Below, piece by piece: positions 1 through 10,515 of a stretch of DNA of 64,000 nucleotides. The stretch is taken from contig JAYKAV010001289.1 of the NCBI GenBank assembly GCA_035582835.1, positions 867,140 through 931,139 on the forward strand, written 5' to 3'. Under the pieces are notes generated by a model that had not been told where the DNA came from, ran no database searches, and saw only the letters and a list, made by a program, of their open reading frames with translations. The position numbers were made by a program, and so were the translations under genes. Within the stretch, counting starts at the first letter, position 1. Each line of letters starts with the position of its first letter. The stretch is from Phoebastria nigripes (Eukaryota; Chordata; Aves; Procellariiformes; Diomedeidae).

Positions 1-1077
1 TTCTTGACATTCATCTCAAATATAAGGCTTCGGACTATATCCAGGCAGCCTTTTGAATACTGGAAGCTCTTAACTGCTCCTGCAGGGCCAACAGTGGGAT
101 TTCAAACCTTAAATGCTATATTCAGTGATTACAGCTCACTTTGTTGAGTACCCTGAAATTCTATCCCTAAGCCACTCAGTTCTGTGAAGAGAAATAATGA
201 GATTTCAGTACCAATTTAATTTTGTCTTTCATTTGCTTCAAAACTGCCTATGGATAATTTCATTTTATGATCCTTAGTTCTGAGAGCCTCATTTCCCCTC
301 ACCTTCAGTAAGAACATCATGTGTAATAGCAGATGCCCTGGGAGTTGGACTAATGATACATCTTTTGATACTGGCAATATTATAGCAGATACTGTTCTTA
401 ACACATACATTATTTTATGTAAAAACTTTCTGCAAAGTCATTTAATCAGGTGTCATAAGAATTCATTATATTAGCCAGAACTAGTCACTACTTGTTCACT
501 GAGTTAAGGAGATCCAAGTATACAGTATTTCTGATCTGTAGGCTACTGGAGCTACTAAGGGTAATTTAAGGGAAAAAAAAAAAAAAATCACAAAAATGCA
601 GCTGCAAGTTCTGAAATCTTCAGCAAACTATGAAAATCAGTATTATTCAAAGGTAGGCAAAGGGAGAATGTTGTAAGTATTGTCGACGCAATGAGGAGTA
701 AAATACAGGAGGAAGTTGTTCATTTTTTTTTCCAAGCTTCCCATATTGGGATTAAAGGTTTCATAAACACATAATGTATTTCAGAAAGAACAATCTCCAA
801 AGAACCAATGTGTTATGTAAGTAAAACATTTCACAGAAAACAGAAACAACTAGTAATCTAAGAGGAAACTCTGAATATTATAATAACGCAGTCTATTGGG
901 TAATCTCAGTCTGATTTCATTGTTAGTCACATACAAAATTCTTGATTCCACTTACAAACCAAAAAATAGAAGGTTTTGTTTGATTGTCCCTACACTAGAA
1001 ACTTTCCTTTAGAGACTTTTCACATTTGGGGCCAATTTAATTGAGAATTTACAAATGGTTTTATTCTTGTTTTACAG
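1..1077 (+). other. NUCB2: intron of NUCB2 (no exon seen)
   Basis: AT-rich DNA upstream of the last NUCB2 exon, ending in a polypyrimidine stretch and TTTTACAG at 1070-1077. I looked for the preceding exon, which should encode the glutamine-rich coiled-coil end of the protein, and did not find it. There is a 15-16 base A tract near 573. Nothing else is recognisable. Confidence 0.6.
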
Positions 1078-1190
1078 CTGGGGAGCACAAAGTTGGAGAT
1101 GCACCAAAACATCCTGCGGGAGGTGATCAGCCTTTACCACCAGGACATGTCCAAGAACCAGCTGCTAGAACTGATCAAGTTCACCCTTAA
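1078..1190 (+). CDS. NUCB2: nucleobindin-2, last coding exon (partial gene)
   Basis: NUCB2 is a secreted and Golgi EF-hand calcium-binding protein and the precursor of nesfatin-1. This exon codes only the extreme C-terminus. The acceptor TTTTACAG is followed by two bases that complete a codon (phase 1) and then 36 codons and TAA. The first residues read A-G-E, matching the PAGE at the end of the human protein. After that the bird tail diverges: it is rich in proline, glycine and histidine (GGDQPLPPGH, then VQEPAARTDQVHP) and about 28 residues longer than the short human ending. Strand and position, before the B7-H6-like locus and facing KCNJ11, fit the conserved amniote gene order. The identification rests on the A-G-E junction and synteny; the tail itself is not diagnostic. 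Confidence 0.75.
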
Positions 1191-1227
1191 CCACTTGTGC
1201 CTCACCTTTATAGCATCTTTATTATTT

Positions 1228-1273
1228 GGGGGGGGCTGGGGGGAGGGGGGGGGGAAGGGGAAGGGGGGAGGCA
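1228..1273 (+). repeat. G-tract cluster in NUCB2 3' UTR
   Basis: Starting 38 bases after the NUCB2 stop there are six or more runs of four to ten G separated by one to three other bases (CT, A, AA). This is strong G-quadruplex-forming sequence on the sense strand, so it would be in the mRNA. It also creates artefactual glycine-rich and proline-rich open frames on the two strands. Confidence 0.8.
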
Positions 1274-1366
1274 GGAAATCAGAGTGAAACATGAACTCTC
1301 CACTTTCTTCCCGAGGTTGTAAAATCATTGGGAATGTTAGAGATGAAGTATCAATCAGATTTGAAT

Positions 1367-1372
1367 AATAAA
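1367..1372 (+). terminator. NUCB2: poly(A) signal AATAAA, NUCB2
   Basis: Canonical AATAAA 177 bases downstream of the NUCB2 stop codon, the first one in the sense direction. Another AATAAA lies near 1729. Either could end the transcript. Confidence 0.5.
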
Positions 1373-1380
1373 TTAAACTA

Positions 1381-4300
1381 ATTTTCTCTCCAATGCATCA
1401 GTGAGAAACACAACAAGGGGATCATTTAGAGGCTATAATGGAGGAGGGAATTAAGGAAACTTAATACTAAAGGCTTTTATGGCCAGGGGACTGAGCTGCT
1501 GAACTCTTCTCTTACAAAAAGGGAGGAGATGTCTGCCATTCTGTGTTTAGGCACGAACCGGAATCTTCTCAGAGAGGAAGCAGGGAACTGGCCTGAATGT
1601 CAAGTTAGGTCTAGTTTTATGTAGAAACTCTTTCCAGAAATGCTGAGAAGCAAAATACAGGGAAACGAAGACCATAGATAAAGGCCTACCATTTCCAGCA
1701 CTACCAAACCCTTTCTTCTTTGAGACCAAATAAAAATCAGACTTCTAATCCTTAATCACAGAAAATTGCACTTTCTAAAATTTAAACACAGCAAAGAATT
1801 ATGTGGAACAGTGAATATTTTTCATGTTTACAGAAGCCTAAGAATTTCACTGTAAGCCTTCAAAAGGAATACTGTACTTCCGGTGTATTGATCTGAACCG
1901 TCCTCCTTGTTGAGATTCATTCTGTGTTGCAGTTGAACACTCAACTGGCTCTTGGGACAGTACTTTTGTCCCTGTTTCTTTCATCAGGTGCCAGCTGATC
2001 TCAAAATTTTGCATGTTATTAAGTAAGCTTTTTATGTTGATGGAAATATTGTGCAAAACAGAACAAGACTTACTGTCTTTTTCTGTACAGATTATCCTAC
2101 CTCCTACGATAATACCAGATTTTTCAAAATGCACCGTGTGCTTCAGAAAGCTCTTCTCAGACATGAATCTTTGACTTGCTAAGAATCTCACTATTAACTC
2201 CTATTAGTCTTTCAGCAGTTGGTGTGAGTTTATGAAGTGTCCTAAAACAGGGGTGCTACTTGATTGTATTATTTTGGTATTGAACCAGGATAGGTCCCTA
2301 ATATTGTAAGCCAAGATTTTACGTGAATAACTTGATTTTCCTGTGGGTTTTACTATAATGTTGAAAAGTTGTGTGCTTGTCCTTGCTTGTCATTCATTTC
2401 AGACTGAAAGTATCCTAAAGTATAAACCCTGTTTGGGTTTTTTTGTTTGCTTGGGGTTTTGTGGGTTTTTTTGAAACATGAATTGTTCTGATTGTATAAT
2501 GCTGGCTTTGAACTGATAACACACCTTGGCAAGCACCCTTTGCATTTCCTTCCTGTTCTGTGGCTAACTGCTGACAGTGTCATTAAAGGAGATCATTTGG
2601 GTTTTGAGCAAAGAAACAGAGGCAAGCCTCTGTTGGAGAAAGATGTTCCTTTCAGATTAAGACTTGAATATTTTAGACAAACTCAAAGAAGACAGGAGGC
2701 AATTACCAACGTTTTGTATTGACATTTGGGAAGTTTCTCACTCTGAAGAACTCTGATTGATAGAAACTAGGCCTATTCCTTCCATGTTTAAGGCTTCTTT
2801 CATCAGGACTGAGCACATTCTTGTTCTCCACACAATATAATAGAACTCACTGCCAGAACAGATTAGGTTTTCTTATCTGTTTCATCTTTTTAGTTGTCAT
2901 GTCACATTTCCTTCATTTATACCACTCAAACAATTGGACTTCTTTTACCTTTTTTTTTTTTTTTTTTTTTTTTTTGTTCTCTACACAAGTGGTTCACATT
3001 TTAATTTAGTTTCCAAAACCAGTGTCTCCACTGTTTGTCATTTCCATGCAATTCTAACATCAGTTTGATTATGTCTTTGTCAGGAGACTAAAATACCTTT
3101 CAACAACTTCATCTGTTTGCTAAGAGGCCCAGACATCCAGAGTAACAGAGTTTCTCAGTGCACAGCCCTGGCTTTGGGGTTTTAGCTTGATAATGGGTAA
3201 CAGAGCGAGGAGGGAAACAAAGGGGGAATTATTCAAACGTCATGGAAAAGGCGAGGGGAAATTTTTTTTCATCCCACATGAAAGTTTACAAAGGACAAAT
3301 GATACAGCCACAGATGTTTGTAGAGAATCAAGGACTGAAACCTTTGGTGTGAAGGCATTTCTACCATACAAGTCATTCCTTCAGGCTACATCTGCCTCCT
3401 AACAAATGTCATTATATGTAATGGCATGCTTTGTAATGTAATGCTCAAGCTTTGGTTTCAGTGCAACCTCTTACATTTTGATTGTAAGATCCTGACTCTC
3501 CCTGCTGTTGGAGATGGGCATTATATCCCCCTTATCCCATTTCCTTCGAAACATCCAGAGTTTTGTAAAGAACTGTTGTAACTTGGGTGCTGAACTCAGC
3601 TTCTGCATGCCACAGTGTAGTGAGCGTCAGTGGTGACTCTGAGGAAGCCACTTGTGAGAAGCCAGAGTTTTCACTTGTCATTTCATCGTGAGTTAGCATT
3701 AGCAAAAGTTCCTCATTTTGCATTTCAACTAGCCACTGAGGTGCGTTCAGTGTAAAATGGTGTGCATCTTTCCTTCAATTGCTTCAAATACCTAAATGTT
3801 GTTCTTGTCAGTGTTAATTTAATTAGTAGGCTTGCAGTTTAGCAATATACTACAGACTTTCTGTTCATTTTTTAGAAGTGGAAACAGGCAGTTTTTTAAA
3901 CCTTAGAATTGGTGATCAGGTTTATCTCTAACAATAATCAAGGTTTAGTCAAACTGACAATTATTTGCCCTAAATTATGTGGAAGTCAGAGCCTCAGTCC
4001 TCAGTAACACTTAAGTTATTGAACTCCTACTGAACACATCTTAAGTTTGTTGCCTAAATGTTTTTGAGATGAGAGCCCAAATTACAACTTCATGCTCATC
4101 CACATGATTCAAGAATCTCATACACAGGGGTACCTGTATCACATGTCCACAAAGACAGCAAGGACTGAGTGGATGTTCTTTCAAAAGATGGTCTATCAAG
4201 TCTGGTCTATCGACAGACAACGCTCACCCAATACTGTCGATCTCATCCTCCTGTAGAGGAAGGGTATCGTTCTTCAGGCTCAGGCTAAAATAGGTCTCCG

Positions 4301-5762
4301 TCTCAGTGTAATAAAGTCACCAAATTATTTTTGTGGATAAATTCTGAAGTGTGGTTTAAATAAGAGTTATCTCACTGTGAGGGATGTCTGCCTTAGAGGT
4401 TATGCAATGTGCTNAAGTCATGCTTACACATGAAATGTTTAGCAGATTTGTTGCTTTGTAATGTGTTTGTTGTTTTCGATGCTGATGTCTTATTTTAATT
4501 GGGTTCTCTCTTCCATAAAAGAGACTAAAAGTATTAGCCACTAAAAGCATGTTTCTGCCATGGTACTGATTTCTCAGGAGCTTTTTAAAGTTGAAAAAAA
4601 ATTATTAAACTAAGCTTACAGCTAAATGCAGAAGTAGAAAGCTATAATCACAGATAAATAAGGGACTGGAATATCATGGGCACCAGTGCTTTCACCTGTA
4701 CTCTGCTTTTCATTTAGGAGGTGATTACAAGAAAACAATGTAACTTCATACAGACACCAGTTCCAAGACAAAGATGCAGAGTTTTGGTTTTGTACTTGGC
4801 TGGGATTTCAGTAGGAGGATGAAGGGGTAAGATTTGGTCAATGTTGTATAAATTCATATCCTCCAGTGCAATATACGTAGGAAGAAAAAATGCCCCACTC
4901 CGTACTTTGTATAGATTAGTTTTTAACTGGATTAAACTGAAACTCAGCGCAGTGACAGACGTCTAGTGTTTTATTTTAAGCGGGTTTAGATCTTGTCTGT
5001 ATGCACAATTTTGTATTTCTGCTTAGAGGCCCTTCCTGTTTGCCCTCCACTTTTTGCTTTCTGGAACAACGTGAAAAGGAATTTATAAAAAGATATAAGT
5101 ATCTTGTGTTCTTCCCTGGCACCAGCTGCCTCACTGCAATAGCTATTCACTAATTAGGTACTTGAATGCTCAATTTTCATATTCATAAAAATACAAACCC
5201 AACTAATTAAAATGCTACTGCAACAGCATTACAAACTCTTGACAACACCACACGCTTCCCTGACTTGTTCAAATTCAAAACAGAAATCCCAGAGAAGGTC
5301 AAGCACTCACAGGTTTAGTAACAGATTTTGCTGTAGGTTACTTTCTCTTTGCTTACAGATTTTGCCTTCAAAGCCAGGTGTCAGCCATTTCAGGATGTCA
5401 GAATTGCTGTGGCAATGTGTCTCTTGGGGAGATCCACAGGGCATGTTGCCATACCCAGCCACATTAGACTTTTCCATTTTGTAAATGTATCTTGATTAAG
5501 AATATTTTGATGTATAGTGGCATTTTGCAAAGAAGCGAAGCTCTGAGCTATGGATTGTCCTTTTGTAATTTATGCAAAAGTAGGTAGCAGATGCTAGGAG
5601 CTGTCACGGAGGTTGGCCCCAGAAGTACTTCCTTGTTTACATCCTCAAATATCTGTTACTTACTGAAATTAAGAGGCAGTAGCACCAAGGTAGTGAAATG
5701 AGAGTCCCATCTGAAAGCATAGCAACACTCATTGTAGTTTAGTTACGTTTCTAAAAATGAAC

Positions 5763-5794
<32 letters not shown>

Positions 5795-6387
5795 CATAAT
5801 GGGAAATAGGGAACTAGCTTGAGTCCTATTATTTATGCATCCACAGATAGCAAATATCAAAGCCATCCACAGTTGCCCTAATGTTTTCTAATGGCTTAAA
5901 AGCTATACTTGCCAGGATCACTTTGTACCCAATAGAAACACTTTTTATAATTATACTATCCAATACTATGCTAAATAACAGCCTGCATACTTGCTTGTGT
6001 AGTAAAGTATAATATCAATGAGGGAAAGTAATTTTTTTCAGAGATACCTAAGTTTCTAAACCTAGTATATTTTTCAGTGACAAATGTAGGGATAGAGCAG
6101 CCTACAAAGCTGACCTTTCCATTCTTCACAGCTTTTCCATCAATTCAAGAAGCTGTTAGTCTGAATGACTGCACAGCGACTGCTGTTCAGTCTCTGTTGC
6201 AAACAATTTGTATTTAACTCAAACATGCATTTCCTTAACACATAATAGCTCACAGCTGGTATCTTCTAAGAAACTGCCCCTAGAGTCATTTCTGCGTTAC
6301 AGGAGGTGATGGTGCGTACAATACACAGAGTTTCCCCTCTAGTATCTCATTTCACACCCTCTCCCACTAGCTTATCATTGCTGTTAA
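1381..6387. other. intergenic, NUCB2 to NCR3LG1-like locus
   Basis: About 5 kb of AT-rich DNA. It contains two pure T tracts of 26 bases (2950-2975 and 5766-5791). A 114-codon open frame on the minus strand (1847-2191) has no recognised family. No leader (signal peptide) exon for the downstream IgV exon could be recognised here, although one would be expected if the gene is functional. Confidence 0.5.
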
Positions 6388-6798
6388 TACTACACTGAGA
6401 AGAGGACTTCAATTTTTGTGCTCCCTATCACCAGTGACAGTGGAGAAAGTAGGACGGAGGTGCAGGCAGCCCTCCACCTCCACTGTGCATCATACCAAGC
6501 CACCCCGCTGCATGAATTCAGAGCCCACCTAGGAGGAGAGGATGAGTTATCCAGCTATGGAGTAAAAAGTCCTATGCAAACTTGTATATATGGGAATTTC
6601 CACAGTCACAGAAAGACACTAGATACTTCAGTAGCAATGAGTGAAGTTCCTGAGCCCACGTCTGTTCTACAGGCTGTGCAGACCTTGCCAGCGCATTTAG
6701 CACCATGGAGAAGTGATGCAACATCTATTATAACACACGATTTTTCACATGATCAGCACATACAGTTGCATACCGTTTCTTCACTAGAGGGAGTCTAA
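6388..6798 (+). CDS. unassigned open reading frame, 137 codons
   Basis: Open between TAA at 6385-6387 and TAA at 6796-6798, with no ATG near its start, so if real it would be an internal exon or part of one. The translation is rich in Ser, His, Thr and Glu, with no hydrophobic segment and no family I recognise. It lies 185 bases upstream of the IgV exon on the same strand. It is longer than most chance frames in this AT-rich region, but chance remains the best explanation. Confidence 0.15.
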   Translation, partial: YYTEKRTSIFVLPITSDSGESRTEVQAALHLHCASYQATPLHEFRAHLGGEDELSSYGVKSPMQTCIYGNFHSHRKTLDTSVAMSEVPEPTSVLQAVQTLPAHLAPWRSDATSIITHDFSHDQHIQLHTVSSLEGV

Positions 6799-6982
6799 GA
6801 CAAGGATTACTGAGCACTTTTAAAACCTAATTAAGAAGCAGAGTGGTGGCATAATAAAATAGCATGTTGAAAACTGAATGATCCCTCAAAAGCCAAACAG
6901 CTGCCATGTTTCAAAAGGGCTTTTTTTTTTTTTTTCTTCTACAATAATGCATTTCTTACATTATGCCGTTTCCTTTTGGAAG

Positions 6983-7336
6983 AGAACCTGAAAGTGCAAA
7001 TGAGCACTAAGCTAATGATGCTCTTCCTGAATACAGACACCTCTGTACCATGCTTGATCTCTGAGTGCAGTACACCACAACTGGGTAACAACAATATGAG
7101 AATCACTTGGTATTTAAAACCCCAAGATACTGACCAGGAAAAGATACTGTTTACATTTATAGCTGGAAACCATAGTCCTCCTAGAGTAGGAGCCTACATG
7201 TTAGACAGTGAAATAAAAAAAGGCGATGCTGCACTATTTCTGCCAAAAATACAGCTGCAGGAAACAGGATTACACAGATGCCAACTCATTGTCACTCCTG
7301 ATNCTGCTCAAGGAACAGTTTCTTTGGAGGTAGTTG
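6983..7336 (+). CDS. NCR3LG1: B7-H6-like IgV domain exon
   Basis: NCR3LG1 (B7-H6) is a cell-surface ligand of the NK receptor NKp30. The exon is 354 bp, phase 1 to phase 1, as usual for Ig domain exons, with acceptor TTTTGGAAG and donor GTAAGT. The translation has the IgV landmarks. The B-strand Cys is in SVPCLISEC and the C-strand Trp in MRITWYLKPQ. KKGDAALFLPKIQLQETG then leads to the F-strand Cys in HRCQLIVTP, and the G strand reads QGTVSLEVV. Several stretches match human B7-H6 closely: start ENLKV versus GDLKV, GDAALFLPKIQLQE versus GDASLRLPGIQLEE, and VTP.AQGTVSLEVV versus VTPLKAQGTVQLEVV. No stop or frameshift is present. One base (7303) is N. No leader exon was found upstream. Strand and place beside KCNJ11 match human NCR3LG1. 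Confidence 0.85.
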
Positions 7337-7971
7337 GTAAGTTGTTTTATATTAGCGTTTTTTCCCAGGAATTCTAAAGGTAAAAATTGCATATATCAGA
7401 GGCAGCTTAAGGATGCCAGTTCATTCGGTCTCTGAAGCTCCCAGGGAAGCACGATCACCAATGAATAGCCAGGCAAACTGATAAAAATCATGTTGTTAAA
7501 TATGAGAACTGGGATAAAGGAATAGGGTGCTGTCATCAAGGCATGCCTTAAGTTTTTGATCAGTTTCCCTGTATCTCTAGTTTAATTGTCTGTGTTCAAT
7601 GTTATGCTGCTTACTACACATAAAGCCATGGCTCGTTTTCAACTACAATAGTTTTATAATTCTTAGTCGAAATACCCTCTTTCTATGCATTTTATTTTTT
7701 AGCAAGGAAAGAAGAAAATTCAGTGCTGTAAATGTTCACTTATTTGTGTTCACTGAGTATTACAAAATTATCAAGAACTTAATAAATCACATTAGACTAT
7801 TCATAGTCTAAATAAGTATCTGTATTTTAATTTTCTACTGTGTTTGCAATTCTCAGGCAAGAAAAATAACCAGCCAGTCATCTGCCCTGATGGGTAGATT
7901 TAGTTCCATCTACAGGTAATTACAGTATCATCAGAAGAGTCTTTATTAATTTATCTATCAATTATTTACAG
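7337..7971 (+). other. NCR3LG1: intron between IgV and transmembrane exons
   Basis: AT-rich, with a strong 3' end TTATTTACAG at 7962-7971. In a standard B7-family gene an IgC exon would lie here. I read all three forward frames and saw no Cys...Trp...Cys IgC pattern, so the expected constant domain is absent from this interval. Confidence 0.5.
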
Positions 7972-8106
7972 CTCCCAAGTTGCATTTTAGTTGGCTCAGT
8001 CTTTGGATTAACAGCTGCCTGTCTTTTGGTTGGACTGATTGCTTTCCTGTACATTAAGCACTATAAACCACATAAGTGGTTTCAAGTGTCTAAATTTCTA
8101 TTTTGA
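7972..8106 (+). CDS. NCR3LG1: candidate transmembrane and tail exon of B7-H6-like gene
   Basis: After the acceptor at 7970-7971 one frame reads LPSC, then ILVGSVFGLTAACLLVGLIA, then FLYIKHYKPHKWFQ, and stops at TGA 8104-8106. This is a textbook single-pass helix followed by a basic stop-transfer segment. Joining it to the phase-1 IgV donor would put translation in a different frame, which ends after about 29 residues. Either an unseen exon changes the phase or a one-base indel has occurred. Its position directly after the IgV exon, without an IgC exon between, is unusual for the family. Confidence 0.5.
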   Translation, partial: LPSCILVGSVFGLTAACLLVGLIAFLYIKHYKPHKWFQVSKFLF

Positions 8107-10515
8107 TTGTATTACAATTTCTACATTGAAAACTGTTTTTGCAAATGATTTTATTCTAAGGCTAATAGGAGAGATGAGCGACTACAGCCAGCACTGGAAT
8201 ACTCCTTACCGCTATTGTCATCTTTAGCCACTGCTCCCAAAAGCAACGCTCACATGCTTTTGTTCCCATTTGCTTAAAAGCAATGTTTTCATTTGGTACT
8301 TTGGTGGCTGCAGGCAGGCTGGAGATTGCTAAGCCATCGGTGCTGTTACGTGGCACCACAGACCTGCGCTGGCTGGATTCAGGTTGGATCCTGCGGCTGT
8401 CTGCCCGCACAGCATCAGCTTCACTGAGAGCCAGGGATCACCAGTCGGCATCATATCCATTTGATCTCTGCCAGCTTATACATGCTTTGTCGTAGCTCAT
8501 CTTTCAGTCTAGACATGTCCTAACTGTTTCAGATGTCCCTCAGGCTCCTCAGGACAAAGCCAGCGTTGCACCAGTGTTGCACCAAGTATGTACAGAGCAT
8601 TTTTTTAAATTTATTTAAACAAATTGCAACATAGTAGTTATGAAATAGGGAAAAAATAGTGCTGGGATTAGATGCAACGCATTCACATACTGCCACAAAG
8701 GACAAACTGAAAAGACGTGGTTTGACTCGGAAAGCGGCTAATACATTACATCCTGCTCATGCCTGATGCACATGTGTGATCAGTAGAACTTCAAAGTGGC
8801 AACTCCCAACTGCTTCACGATATGGTTTCTTCATTATTAAAAAGAAACAGTGACAAACTTATGCATCTAAGTAACCCTTTCGCAAACAAATTCATGCGGA
8901 AGAAACTTTGGAGGCTGGCTGGCTGTACTTGACTGTACAGCCACATATCTGGCAACAGTGGTGGACTAAACATTATTTAAATAATTGCAGCTCTTGAATC
9001 AAGAGAATTTAATTGCATGTTTTAAGTAATAAAGCAACAAAATATTTTTATGCACTATCACAGTATAGTATCTAAACCTTTGTAAAGGGAGGAACCAACT
9101 TGTGTTTATGAGTTGAAAAAAAATAAAAGCTAACTCAAGCTTATTTTAGGCAGCCATTTGCACTGTGTAAATGCAGCTCACTTCTCACATAGCTGTTCTC
9201 CTTGGTGCATGGCTCCTCAACGCTGCTCAGAAGCTGGCTGCAGTCTGTCCAACGCTTGGGGAAAGCTCCTGGGGCAGCTCCTGCCACCGGCTTCCCAGCA
9301 CTCTCACAGCTGCAGAGGGAGGACATCATCTGCCCACAGCTGGCAAGGAAGGGGCAAAGCTGCCCTGCAATGCAGAGAGCAGCCTCCGGCCACATCTCCA
9401 GGGCAGTAGAGAAGACCTTTCTGGCACAACATCGGCTGCCTGGACAGAGGCAAGGGAGAAGCAAGCCATGTACCATTCCAAGCCCCTCCCTGAGGACACA
9501 CTGCCTTTAAACCTGTGTTAGCTCTGCCATGAGTCAGATTCGCTCAGAGTCTGCTCTGGAGCGAGATCAGTGCAGCTGTGTCCTGGACGTCCAGCTTTAT
9601 ATGCATAGACATGCCAGAAATAGAGAGTTTTGAGAGGGCTGAATCTAAGGAGGAACAAAAGTACTGCTCCTGATAAGATTTCACAGGCTTTGTCATGAAC
9701 TATCTTAATGAAGTATTAAAAAGAAAAAAAGAATCCCATCCAGATCCGATTGTTTGTCCCAATGTGAGACACCTACATAGCACTGCACTTGCAAACCAAT
9801 GCATGCAAAAGAAAGAAAAATGTTCCAGATATAGATCTAAATCTAGCTTGAAGTCTTAATTCAGTTTGAGAAACAGAGCTAGCCTGAGAATTTCAGAGTG
9901 TCCACAGCATCTGTATTCCTGCCTACCCCTGCAAGCCTAATCTCTTGAGCAGACTTGACAGTCTCTATCTCTTTGAAGGTTTCAAGAAACTCTTACAAAA
10001 AAAAAAAGAAAAAAGGGAAAGAATAGGTCTTGGAGTATGTGAAGTATTTTCCTGAGGAAATATTTTTTAATAGGATGACACTGATGATTTACAAGAAAGT
10101 AAATAGATTGTTTCTTCTGCAGCAGGGAAAGCACTTGCACTCCATAATTCACCACCTTTTAAATTGTGCTGGCATAGCACAATTGGAGGACTAGCAGAGG
10201 GAAACTGGGAACTTCATAAGCCAGGGAAAATATAATAAAATATGTAATTACAAGTTACATTTGTTACAGAAGCCCTGTAGCTGGACAAGTACTAAATTAT
10301 TATAAATAAGTACATTTTCACATCCAGAGGACTAAAAGTTCGTTGTGTTTAAGCTGTCAAAAGAATGTTATTTCTCATACTTACTGCATTCCTCACTGAG
10401 ATTGGATCCCTCTTGTTTCCTATATAAATAACCAAATATATAACTACCAAGGCTATAAAGAGCTAAATAATCAAGGTATTTGACCTCCTTTTCACACCTT
10501 TATCTGCTTATCTAG
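8107..10515 (+). other. spacer with a GC-rich island at 9141-9530
   Basis: Mostly AT-rich without recognisable exons. The exception is a sharply bounded GC-rich block around 9141-9530 (see 9171-9521). The end of the interval has a good polypyrimidine tract and acceptor (CTTTATCTGCTTATCTAG, ending at 10515). Confidence 0.4.
9171..9521 (+). CDS. hypothetical ORF with signal-peptide-like start
   Basis: ATG-started frame of 116 codons inside a GC-rich block. Its first 24 residues (MQLTSHIAVLLGAWLLNAAQ, then KLAA) look like a cleavable signal peptide. The rest is low in structure, rich in Ser, Gly and Ala, with no family recognised. Overlapping open frames exist on both strands of the same block, which argues that base composition rather than coding keeps them open. 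It could be a leader exon, a small secreted protein or nothing. The sense strand matches the Ig exons on both sides. Confidence 0.15.
   Translation: MQLTSHIAVLLGAWLLNAAQKLAAVCPTLGESSWGSSCHRLPSTLTAAEGGHHLPTAGKEGAKLPCNAESSLRPHLQGSREDLSGTTSAAWTEAREKQAMYHSKPLPEDTLPLNLC

Noticed and set aside
1093..1328. Frames on both strands over the NUCB2 end
   Set aside because: Out of frame with the NUCB2 exon and extended only by the G tract.
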